A DNA stretch of 7,045 bases from an archaeon (GTDB lineage Archaea; Nanobdellota; Nanobdellia; Woesearchaeales; WJKL01): NCBI GenBank assembly GCA_020056025.1, contig JAGVIO010000093.1, forward strand, positions 1-7,045, written 5' to 3'. The notes below the pieces were generated by a model that was not told the origin of the DNA, did not search any database, and saw nothing but the letters and a program-made list of their open reading frames with translations. The translations under genes and the position numbers were made by a program. Below, in pieces: positions 1 to 4,560 of this stretch (the stretch's first letter is position 1; each line of letters begins with the position of its first letter).

Positions 1-62
1 AAAGAAGCCAAGGAAAAAGAAAGCAAAAAGATAAACAGAATTCTGGCTGAATCTTATTTTCG
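1..62. other. Window edge; possible 3' end of a plus-strand gene
   Basis: No complete gene fits here. Two plus-strand frames are open from the left edge. One gives a very basic tail ending KKPRKKKAKR and stops at 32-34, short of lspA. The other is Lys/Glu-rich and stops at 85-87, overlapping the 3' end of lspA by 25 bp. The first looks like the lysine-rich C-terminus of a nucleic-acid-binding protein, but ten residues cannot settle it. Either would be convergent with lspA. Confidence 0.3.
9..36 (-). terminator. Possible T-rich terminator after lspA
   Basis: Read on the minus strand, the bases about 30-50 nt past the lspA stop are pyrimidine-rich with several T runs. Archaeal RNA polymerase terminates at such U-rich tracts, often without a hairpin, and I see no clear hairpin. 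The same bases may encode the end of a plus-strand gene, so this is tentative. Confidence 0.3.
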
Positions 63-482
63 TTATTTCTTCTCTTTTATCAGATAGTATATAAGAAGCA
101 ATGCGCCTATTGTGATAGCAGAATCAGCTATGTTGAAGCTGGGCCAGATCTTCAGGTCAATGAAGTCTATGACATGGCCGAGGCTTATCCTGTCAATCAG
201 ATTGCCTATTGTTCCTCCTAAGACCAAAGCAGAGGATATGTTTGCAATCGGCTTTTCTTCTGCAATCTTGAAATAGTACAGAAGGATTGTTCCGATGACT
301 GCAATCCCTATCCATATCAGAACAATATTCCATCCCTGAAGTATGCTGAATCCAGCTCCTGTGTTTGTTGTGAACTTCAGAGGTATAATCTGTTTTGTTA
401 TCAGGAGCTTCATCAGCTGGTCAACTACCACAACAATCGCAGCAACCAAAAGAAAGATTATCAAAGGATTTTTCTTTTTCAT
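63..482 (-). CDS. lspA: Lipoprotein signal peptidase II (LspA)
   Basis: LspA is a membrane aspartyl protease (peptidase family A8) that removes the signal peptide of prolipoproteins next to the lipid-modified cysteine. All family blocks are present: an Asp in the first helix (D21, VVDQLMK), the N-T-GAGFS block (residues 40-46), GGTIGNLIDR (89-98), and the two blocks carrying the catalytic aspartates, VIDF (D106) and FNIAD (D120). Four hydrophobic segments (about 6-28, 52-71, 82-94, 118-135) give the usual topology. At 139 aa it is shorter than the typical 150-170. It starts at the only sensible Met; no strong Shine-Dalgarno is visible. It lies 51 nt after a coiled-coil gene and is probably co-transcribed with it. 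Well-characterised archaea generally lack LspA, so its presence here is unusual and suggests acquisition from bacteria (inference). I am very sure of the family, less so of the substrate in an archaeal envelope. Confidence 0.95.
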   Translation of the reverse strand: MKKKNPLIIFLLVAAIVVVVDQLMKLLITKQIIPLKFTTNTGAGFSILQGWNIVLIWIGIAVIGTILLYYFKIAEEKPIANISSALVLGGTIGNLIDRISLGHVIDFIDLKIWPSFNIADSAITIGALLLIYYLIKEKK

Positions 483-509
483 ATTTCTTTTCCAATTTTG
501 ATTTCAATG

Positions 510-547
510 AATAATTGCTCTTTCAAAATATTGCTAATAATTGCTCT
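510..547. repeat. 12-bp direct repeat at the end of the coiled-coil gene
   Basis: The 12-mer aataattgctct occurs at 510-521 and again at 536-547, an offset of 26 bp. The second copy covers the stop codon and last codons of the coiled-coil gene; the first lies in the gap before lspA. It looks like a small decayed tandem duplication. No function is evident. Confidence 0.6.
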
Positions 548-911
548 CCTTTGCAATCCTTTCAATAACCTGCAGGCGCTGGCTGAGGTTTTCAATCATT
601 GCTCTCAGTGTGTCAAGCTTTGCAGAGATTGTTTCAAGCTGCTGCCTGTAGTCATATGTTTGCTGCGCTTGCTGATATTGCTGCCTTAATGCAGCTTCTG
701 AAGGAGGGGCTGTCATGCCTTTTGGACTGAACATGTCAGCTGGTTTAGCCATAATCTGCTGCTGTGACATGCCTATGTCCTCGCCAATTTCCATCTGCTC
801 AAGGCTTAGCTCTTTTTCAGCATTTTGCATAAGGTTGTCTTTGCCGATATCAAGCCCTGAGATATCCTTATCAAGCATATCTTTTTTGCCAAACAATCCG
901 AATAATGTCAT
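534..911 (-). CDS. Small coiled-coil protein of unknown function
   Basis: I do not recognise a family for this 125-aa protein. It begins MTLFGLFGKKD, a short hydrophobic patch followed by charge, then an acidic, probably disordered stretch (about 11-60). A Pro-containing linker (61-70) follows, then a Gln-rich helical region (about 73-121) whose heptad-like pattern of Leu, Ile and Tyr predicts a coiled coil, so it probably oligomerises or binds a partner. No signal peptide or full membrane span is visible. Its ATG shares one base with the TGA of the preceding gene (TGATG), and GGTGG lies 4 nt before the ATG, which fixes the start and implies translational coupling with the two-helix membrane protein. 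A cytosolic partner of that protein is a reasonable guess, no more. Confidence 0.75.
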   Translation of the reverse strand: MTLFGLFGKKDMLDKDISGLDIGKDNLMQNAEKELSLEQMEIGEDIGMSQQQIMAKPADMFSPKGMTAPPSEAALRQQYQQAQQTYDYRQQLETISAKLDTLRAMIENLSQRLQVIERIAKESNY

Positions 912-1624
912 CAGCCCACCTTTATGAAGCTATTCAGAAAATTTGCAGGCAAAGATTTAGCTACGCTGAACAGTATTGTGTTTGGATAGACTTCAATGTT
1001 TTTGTTTTTCAGCCCTGCAACAAGGAATCCTGTCCTGTCTTCTCCTGCTGCTGAGTCAAGCAATGCAAGGAATGCTTTGCTCCTGAATCCTGATTCATCA
1101 TCTACATTCAGATTTTCCATAACTTTTTCTTTTGTTGTCTTTTTTCCAGAGTATGTTATGAATGTGTTGATAGGAATGTCTGAGCTCAATGCAGTTATTG
1201 CTTCTTCAGTGGAAATCTCAGAGCCGTCTATTGTCAGATTTACAGTCTTGTAAAATGCAGTGTCTTGCATGATGAAAATCCTGTAGTCATTTCCCAGAAT
1301 CTTCTTATAATCTTTTGACAGGGCAGCTGTCTTGATTTCGCTGAATCTATCTTCTTTGACAAGAATGTTCTTTTCAGATATAATTCCTTCAACTGCTGCA
1401 ATTGCTTTGCTGTCTTTTTCCAGAATGTATAAGCTTGGCTTTGACTGGAAATTCTGCCTGAAATCATTTACGTCTTGGTATAATACATAGCCGAAGACAG
1501 CTCCTGCCAAAATCAAAAGCCCTGTAAAGACAAATACAGCTTTCATGACTGATTTCATTATCTTGAGCGCAACCAACGCAAGAATTATTATTGCTACAAT
1601 TGTTATTATTGATTGTGTCAGCAT
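911..1624 (-). CDS. Two-helix membrane-anchored protein of unknown function
   Basis: I do not recognise the family. The 237-aa protein has two N-terminal hydrophobic helices (about 5-22 and 28-49) separated by a short basic turn (KIMKSVMK), followed by a soluble domain of about 185 residues with mixed charge and alternating hydrophobic pattern, suggestive of alpha/beta structure. With both helices inserted and the basic turn in the cytoplasm, both ends would face outward; this is a prediction from the positive-inside rule. No enzymatic motif or cysteine is visible. The first ATG is chosen because a TATA box ends 20 nt upstream, fitting a leaderless or near-leaderless message. The stop overlaps the next gene's start by one base, so the two products are probably made together. 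Gene reality is well supported by length, clean frame and coupling; function is open. Confidence 0.8.
   Translation of the reverse strand: MLTQSIITIVAIIILALVALKIMKSVMKAVFVFTGLLILAGAVFGYVLYQDVNDFRQNFQSKPSLYILEKDSKAIAAVEGIISEKNILVKEDRFSEIKTAALSKDYKKILGNDYRIFIMQDTAFYKTVNLTIDGSEISTEEAITALSSDIPINTFITYSGKKTTKEKVMENLNVDDESGFRSKAFLALLDSAAGEDRTGFLVAGLKNKNIEVYPNTILFSVAKSLPANFLNSFIKVG
916..920 (-). promoter_or_regulatory. Shine-Dalgarno site for the coiled-coil gene
   Basis: On the minus strand GGTGG lies 4 nt before the ATG at 911, inside the end of the upstream gene. It matches the GGTG core of the archaeal Shine-Dalgarno sequence and supports reinitiation at the TGATG overlap. Confidence 0.65.
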
Positions 1625-1643
1625 ATTATTCCCTCTTTTTGTT

Positions 1644-1651
1644 TATTTAAA
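1644..1651 (-). promoter_or_regulatory. TATA box, leaderless spacing to the two-helix membrane protein
   Basis: On the minus strand this reads TTTAAATA, the archaeal TATA consensus. Its centre is about 24 nt before the ATG at 1624, so initiation about 26 nt downstream would fall at or next to the start codon. It sits in the 35-nt gap after the glycosylase gene and may let the three downstream genes be transcribed separately. Confidence 0.55.
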
Positions 1652-1659
1652 TTGTAAAA

Positions 1660-2361
1660 CTATATAAGCTTTTTGCAAAACTTGCTTATTGGGCATTTGT
1701 TGCAGTCTGGCTTTTTCATACAATGCTGCTTTGCCAATTCTACTATCAATGCATGGTATTCATTAAAGAGCTTTGGATTTGGTTTCAGGCTGTTGTGGAA
1801 CAATTGCTGAAGCTCTTCATATCTGCATCTGTCTTTGCACAATCCTATTCTTGAGAAGATTCTTTTTGTGTAAGCGTCAATCACAAAGATTGGCTTGTTA
1901 AATGCATACAATAAAATTGAGTCAGCTGTCTCTGGGCCAATGCCTTTGACTGAAAGCAGTTCTTCTCTTAATTCTTCAATGTCTTTTCTTTGCTTGGTTT
2001 GCTTTAGCTCGTCTATCTTTTTGTTTGAGAAATAATCTGCAACAATCTTCAGTCTTTCTGCTTTCTGGTTGTAATAGCCAGACGGCCTGATTAATTGTGC
2101 AAGATGCTTTTGGCTTATGTTTTTCAGCTTTTCAGTTGTCAATGCTTTTTCCTTGTTAAGATTGAATATTGCCTTTTCTACATTCTTCCAGGAAGTGTTC
2201 TGCGTCAGGATTGCTCCAACAATTATCTCGAACCTCTGCCTGTCATCAATCCTCTTGCCGTGGTAAGAAGGATGCAGCTCTCCTTCTAAAGTTGTTGGCC
2301 ACCAGTTCTGGTTTCCAAAAGTTTTATGCAGAATTTTGAAAAGATGTTTTATTTCACTCAT
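1660..2361 (-). CDS. Endonuclease III-like DNA glycosylase (HhH-GPD, MagIII/COG2231 type)
   Basis: A base-excision repair glycosylase that removes damaged bases from DNA. Numbering from the Met at 2361 (233 aa): WWP (20-22), ILTQNTSW (51-58) and the RPSGYYNQKA block (92-101) are typical of the MagIII-like branch. The helix-hairpin-helix VKGIGPETAD spans 138-147, and the catalytic Asp is D162 (VIDAYTKR). Four C-terminal cysteines (C214, C220, C223, C229; spacing 5-2-5) should hold a 4Fe-4S cluster. The lyase lysine of bifunctional endonuclease III, in the GVGRKTA position, is Glu here (E144), as in MagIII 3-methyladenine glycosylase, so a monofunctional enzyme is likely; substrate is inferred. 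A start at 2397 would add 12 residues (MPGLFFRCKLRK) and overlap the upstream gene by 26 bp. I prefer 2361, 10 nt after that gene's stop, because family homology starts there. Confidence 0.92.
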   Translation of the reverse strand: MSEIKHLFKILHKTFGNQNWWPTTLEGELHPSYHGKRIDDRQRFEIIVGAILTQNTSWKNVEKAIFNLNKEKALTTEKLKNISQKHLAQLIRPSGYYNQKAERLKIVADYFSNKKIDELKQTKQRKDIEELREELLSVKGIGPETADSILLYAFNKPIFVIDAYTKRIFSRIGLCKDRCRYEELQQLFHNSLKPNPKLFNEYHALIVELAKQHCMKKPDCNKCPISKFCKKLI

Positions 2362-2371
2362 TTTGCGCAAT

Positions 2372-2833
2372 TTACAGCGAAAGAATAGTCCAGGCAATAA
2401 TCAAAACAATCCCTGCGCCAAAGAAACACCCAGCCATTTTCCCTATTGCTGTGCTCAGTGCAGTTCGTCGCTCTTTAATTTTATATTTTCTTAGATGTTC
2501 GGCTGTCCATCCTTCGAAAATGCCTGCATATCCGTCTGTTATTGCATTCATCGCAGCCCCACCAACTATCGCGCCGAAAATGCCTGCAAATTCTGCTCCG
2601 ATTAAGGCGCCGATGACGAGAAACCCATTGTCAATTACTCCAAAAATAATGTCAGGCAAAACAGATTTTATCTGCATTCTGAAAATTTTTAAAACAAGAA
2701 GATGCAAGAATCCTAAAACAATAAGCACGATTCCAACCCACTTTTTTGTGTCTATGAAAAAGATTGCAGCCAAGATTAAAACAGAAAGAATTGAAACGCT
2801 CAAAACGGAATTGATTACACTCTCTTTTTTCAT
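2372..2833 (-). CDS. Polytopic membrane protein of unknown function
   Basis: A 153-aa integral membrane protein with hydrophobic segments at about 8-27, 33-50, 61-95 (Gly/Ala-rich, possibly two helices) and 131-151. Conserved-looking polar spots inside or beside the membrane are FGVIDNG (64-70), AITDGYAGIFEG (97-108) and ALSTAIGKMAGC (125-136); a basic loop (KYKIKERR) lies between them and should be cytoplasmic. Buried Asp, Asn and Glu next to small residues resemble a transporter or channel core. I have an impression of similar archaeal hypothetical proteins but cannot name a characterised family. It is the first gene of the minus-strand block and ends 10 nt before the glycosylase gene, so they are probably co-transcribed. 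A TATA box about 29 nt before the ATG supports this start and a leaderless message. Confidence 0.85.
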   Translation of the reverse strand: MKKESVINSVLSVSILSVLILAAIFFIDTKKWVGIVLIVLGFLHLLVLKIFRMQIKSVLPDIIFGVIDNGFLVIGALIGAEFAGIFGAIVGGAAMNAITDGYAGIFEGWTAEHLRKYKIKERRTALSTAIGKMAGCFFGAGIVLIIAWTILSL

Positions 2834-2857
2834 GTTATTGCAATAAAATAGTTGATG

Positions 2858-2866
2858 TTTATAAAA
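2858..2866 (-). promoter_or_regulatory. TATA box of the minus-strand block
   Basis: The minus strand reads TTTTATAAA, centred about 29 nt before the ATG at 2833. That spacing puts the start of transcription at or a couple of bases before the start codon, hence a leaderless message. It overlaps the last codons of the glycosylase-like remnant. Confidence 0.5.
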
Positions 2867-2879
2867 TTAACCTATACTG

Positions 2880-2903
2880 TGGCCACCAGTTCGGGTTTCC
2901 AAA
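2880..2903. repeat. 24-bp near-identical copy of part of the glycosylase gene
   Basis: This 24-bp stretch matches 2296-2319 inside the intact glycosylase gene at 23 of 24 positions; the single difference is 2893 (g) versus 2309 (t). Both copies lie in the same orientation 584 bp apart and encode F-G-N-(Q or P)-N-W-W-P in the same relative frame. They flank the membrane protein gene and the 5' end of the glycosylase gene. Confidence 0.8.
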
Positions 2904-2990
2904 TTTTTTGTAAAGAGCATTATATATTGCAAACCTCTCTTGAAGAAAATTGAGAGCGTATTTAATCTTTTCCAGACTTTTTCCGTTAAC

Positions 2991-3000
2991 TTTAAATATA
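2991..3000 (+). promoter_or_regulatory. Strong TATA box upstream of rpl7ae
   Basis: TTTAAATATA is close to the ideal archaeal TATA box. Transcription would start near 3020, giving rpl7ae a leader of about 130 nt, or starting a separate small RNA that ends at the T-run near 3092-3097. It lies inside the minus-strand remnant, so the two interpretations compete for the same bases. No better TATA box is seen closer to rpl7ae; the A+T-rich bases at 3110-3135 are weak alternatives. Confidence 0.5.
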
Positions 3001-3020
3001 ACCCCCTTCTCCAAGAGATT

Positions 3021-3098
3021 ACCAATGATTGATGATAGCTTGGTGCGTTGAGGGCTATCGACGCAAAAGGCTTGACTGAGGTACTATTCTTATTTTTT
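3021..3098 (+). ncRNA. Candidate structured leader or C/D-box-like RNA ahead of rpl7ae
   Basis: From the predicted start of transcription the sequence contains a C-box-like TGATGA (3030-3035), exactly 12 nt, a TTGA that could be a weak D' box (3048-3051), then CTGA (3076-3079) as a D box, followed by a T-run (3092-3097). That order and size (about 60 nt) suit an archaeal C/D box sRNA. However, no good C' box is seen, the closing stem is poor, and a perfect 6-bp inverted repeat (GATAGC 3034-3039, GCTATC 3054-3059) would use part of the C box. A K-turn-like leader bound by L7Ae is the alternative, since L7Ae autoregulation through a K-turn in its own mRNA has been reported in Sulfolobus. Neither fits strictly. 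Confidence 0.3.
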
Positions 3099-3136
3099 GA
3101 CCTCAAATGAAAATATTGGAAACAGGATATAAAATA

Positions 3137-3141
3137 GGAGG
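3137..3141 (+). promoter_or_regulatory. Shine-Dalgarno site of rpl7ae
   Basis: GGAGG ends 9 nt before the ATG at 3151, a strong match to the anti-Shine-Dalgarno end of 16S rRNA. A strong site with a leader contrasts with the leaderless promoters elsewhere in the window. Confidence 0.75.
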
Positions 3142-3150
3142 CAAACAAAA

Positions 3151-3480
3151 ATGGCTGACGAAATAGTTGATCTGGCTATGCAGGCTGTAGAGATTGCAAA
3201 AGCCACTGGAAAAATCAAGAAAGGCACGAATGAAGTTACAAAAGCTCTTGAGAGAGGGACTGCTAAATTAATAGTATATGCAAAGGACGCAAGCCCTGCT
3301 GAAATAGTTATGCACATACCTCTTCTTGCAAAAGAGAAAGGAATTCCGTGCATACAGATAGCATCAAAGGAAGAGCTTGGTGCTGCTGCCGGAATCGATG
3401 TTCCGACTGCAAGCGTTGCGATAGTTAGCGAAGGCGAAGGAAAAGCACTGCTCAAAGAAATCTACGAGAAGGTAAAGTAG
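3151..3480 (+). CDS. rpl7ae: Ribosomal protein L7Ae / K-turn-binding protein
   Basis: L7Ae binds K-turns in 23S rRNA and is also the core protein of archaeal C/D and H/ACA sRNPs and of RNase P. The 109-aa protein has the RNA-binding signature KGTNEVTKALERG (24-36), the hydrophobic core around KLIVYAKDASPAEI (39-52), LLAKEKGIPC (58-67), and the loop IDVPTASVAI (82-91) that contributes K-turn recognition. Family length is about 115-125 aa, so it is slightly short at the C-terminus. It is the first gene of the plus-strand translation operon. The stop is followed after one base by the ATG of rps28e, suggesting coupling. The long leader with a possible RNA structure offers a route for autoregulation, which is inference here. 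Family assignment is secure. Confidence 0.97.
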   Translation: MADEIVDLAMQAVEIAKATGKIKKGTNEVTKALERGTAKLIVYAKDASPAEIVMHIPLLAKEKGIPCIQIASKEELGAAAGIDVPTASVAIVSEGEGKALLKEIYEKVK

Positions 3481-3481
3481 A

Positions 3482-3778
3482 ATGGCAGACGAAAAAGTTA
3501 TGCAAAAGCCAGCTGCTCCTGCAGTGGAGGAAAGGGCTAAGGCTGCTGTAGTTTTTTCAAGGGCAGCTCCTGCTGCAGTTGAGGAGATAATAGGAAGGAC
3601 AGGCTCAAGGGGAGAAGCTGTCCAGGTAAGATGCAAAATCCTTGAAGGCAGAGACCAAGAAAAAGTAATGAGAAGAAACGTCAAAGGTCCTGTAAAGCTT
3701 GGTGATATACTTATGCTTAGAGAGACTGAAATCGAGGCAAGGCCAATGACAAGAAAAGGACGAGGAACAGGTGCTTAA
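3482..3778 (+). CDS. rps28e: Small ribosomal subunit protein S28e
   Basis: An OB-fold protein of the small-subunit head, found in archaea and eukaryotes but not bacteria. The core is unmistakable: IIGRTGSRGEAVQVRCKIL (36-54), RRNVKGPV (64-71), GDILMLRETEIEAR (74-87). Usual length is about 65-75 aa; this one has 98. The excess is an Ala/Pro-rich N-terminal extension (about residues 1-25) and a basic tail after EAR (PMTRKGRGTGA). The start is set by its position one base after the rpl7ae stop, with an AAGGT-type Shine-Dalgarno in the last rpl7ae codons. An internal Met at residue 7 would still leave most of the extension. The next gene again starts one base after the stop. The extension is probably a lineage-specific disordered arm on the ribosome surface (inference). 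Confidence 0.97.
   Translation: MADEKVMQKPAAPAVEERAKAAVVFSRAAPAAVEEIIGRTGSRGEAVQVRCKILEGRDQEKVMRRNVKGPVKLGDILMLRETEIEARPMTRKGRGTGA
3770..3773 (+). promoter_or_regulatory. Shine-Dalgarno site deciding the rpl24e start
   Basis: GGTG ends 6 nt before the ATG at 3780. The last three of its bases also form a GTG in frame with rpl24e, but used as a Shine-Dalgarno they favour the ATG, which follows the rps28e stop by one base. Confidence 0.6.
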
Positions 3779-3779
3779 A

Positions 3780-3956
3780 ATGGTCATATGCAGCTTTTGC
3801 GGAAACGAGATGCCCAGGGGCACTGGAAAGATGTACGTCAAGAAAGACGGCAAGATTTTTTATTTTTGTTCAATGAAATGTGAAAAGAACATGAACAAGC
3901 TTGGGAGAAAGCCGCTCAGAACAAAGTGGACTAAGTTTTATAAGAAGGGTAATTAA
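3780..3956 (+). CDS. rpl24e: Large ribosomal subunit protein L24e
   Basis: A small zinc-ribbon protein of the large subunit shared by archaea and eukaryotes. In 58 residues it has the four zinc ligands C4, C7, C30 and C34 (CSFC and CSMKC), the MPRGTGKMYVKKDGK strand region (11-25), and the basic RKPLRTKWTKFYKK tail (43-56) with the family's conserved WT. Length is normal for the archaeal form. A GTG three codons upstream (3771) is in frame but lies inside rps28e and adds nothing to the family match, so the ATG at 3780 is chosen. Its TAA is followed directly by the ndk ATG with no spacing. The order L7Ae, S28e, L24e, Ndk is a well-known archaeal cluster. Confidence 0.97.
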   Translation: MVICSFCGNEMPRGTGKMYVKKDGKIFYFCSMKCEKNMNKLGRKPLRTKWTKFYKKGN

Positions 3957-4511
3957 ATGAGTGAAAGCGCGCCTGATGAGGAAAAGTATGCCCCTGAAAA
4001 AAAGCTTCAGCAATGCCTTGTAATAATAAAGCCAGACGGGCTTGTTAAATCTTTGACTGGTAATATACTGACTACACTTTCAGAGACAAAGCTCTGGATT
4101 GTTGGCGCAAAGATAGTGCATGTTGACAGGGAGCTTGCTGAGAAGCATTACCATAAGCTGAAGCAGGAGAAAGGGGAAGCAATATACGAAGCTGTGCTCA
4201 AGTACATGATGGGCGAATACCATACAAAGCGCGTGCTTGCTTTGGTGTATGAAGGCGAAGATGCGATAAAGAAAATAAGGGAGGTTACAGGAGAGACTAA
4301 TCCTGAAAAAGCATCGCCAACAAGCATAAGGGGCAGATACGGCAGGATACACACAAAGACAGGTGTGTTTGAGAATGTTGTGCATGCATCTGACTCTGAA
4401 GAGAATGCTGAAAGGGAGATAAAGCTCTGGTTCAGGCCGCATGAGATTTCACATCTGATTTATTCGGCTGTCAAAAAGACAATGACAAAAACAGAGGTTG
4501 ACTGGCAGTAA
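3957..4511 (+). CDS. ndk: Nucleoside diphosphate kinase
   Basis: Transfers the gamma-phosphate between nucleoside triphosphates and diphosphates through a phosphohistidine, supplying GTP for translation. The active-site set is complete: K25 (IKPDG), Y65, R108, T114 (GETNP), R125 (IRGRY), N140 and the catalytic H143 in NVVHASDS, equivalent to K12, Y52, R88, T94, R105, N115 and H118 of human NDPK-A. At 184 aa it is longer than the usual 130-155. Extra parts are a charged N-terminus (about 1-18), a few residues in the helix region around 70-90, about five residues between the RGRYG loop and the catalytic block (GRIHTKTGVFEN), and a C-terminal tail after SHLIY. The ATG abuts the rpl24e stop, which fixes the start and indicates co-translation. 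Confidence 0.97.
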   Translation: MSESAPDEEKYAPEKKLQQCLVIIKPDGLVKSLTGNILTTLSETKLWIVGAKIVHVDRELAEKHYHKLKQEKGEAIYEAVLKYMMGEYHTKRVLALVYEGEDAIKKIREVTGETNPEKASPTSIRGRYGRIHTKTGVFENVVHASDSEENAEREIKLWFRPHEISHLIYSAVKKTMTKTEVDWQ

Positions 4512-4560
4512 TCAAAGTGCAAATTGACAAATTAATAATCATTGAGAGGTTTAATTAAAA
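4512..4560 (+). promoter_or_regulatory. ndk-fusA spacer with weak Shine-Dalgarno and A+T-rich box
   Basis: This 49-nt gap is the largest within the translation operon. GAGAGGT (4544-4550) could serve as a Shine-Dalgarno but its spacing of about 10 nt is long. AAATTAATAA (around 4529-4538) lies about 27 nt before the ATG, so a weak internal leaderless promoter for fusA is possible. I cannot choose between read-through and an internal start. Confidence 0.35.

Larger units (their letters stand above)
2859..3083 (-). pseudogene. Coding-like remnant resembling a DNA glycosylase N-terminus
   Basis: An uninterrupted 74-codon minus-strand frame without a start Met: a TAG (3084-3086) precedes it and the rpl7ae leader lies beyond. 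It contains AFCVDSPQRTK near its start, NLLEKG (22-27), then RFAIYNALYKKFGN and NWWP before an early stop. By memory-based comparison, the FC..SPQ and later RF...A.Y pattern resembles the N-terminal half of Ogg2-type HhH-GPD glycosylases, while LYKKFGNPNWWP matches LHKTFGNQNWWP of the neighbouring glycosylase. The hairpin-helix and catalytic Asp are absent, so it cannot be an active glycosylase. It may be a relic truncated at both ends, or a shadow of the plus-strand leader. The match to its neighbour at the DNA level (23 of 24 bp) argues against pure chance. Confidence 0.45.

Noticed and set aside
2362..2397. Upstream ATG adding 12 residues to the glycosylase
   Set aside because: It would overlap the upstream gene by 26 bp, the added residues match nothing in the family, and the Met at 2361 sits 10 nt after the upstream stop.
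3030..3079. A strict K-turn or a complete C/D box sRNA
   Set aside because: No convincing C' box, little pairing outside the C and D boxes, and the local 6-bp stem conflicts with the C box; kept only as a low-confidence candidate.
2867..3148. A 93-codon minus-strand frame running from just before rpl7ae to the start of the membrane protein gene
   Set aside because: It begins inside the rpl7ae ribosome-binding region, has unlikely composition, and lies out of frame with the coding-like glycosylase remnant in the same bases.
3771..3779. GTG start for rpl24e
   Set aside because: It lies inside rps28e and overlaps the GGTG that serves better as Shine-Dalgarno for the ATG at 3780; family homology begins at the ATG.
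4080..4442. Long minus-strand frames opposite ndk
   Set aside because: Antisense shadows of a strongly conserved gene, with Cys/Tyr/Phe-rich unlikely composition and no start signals.
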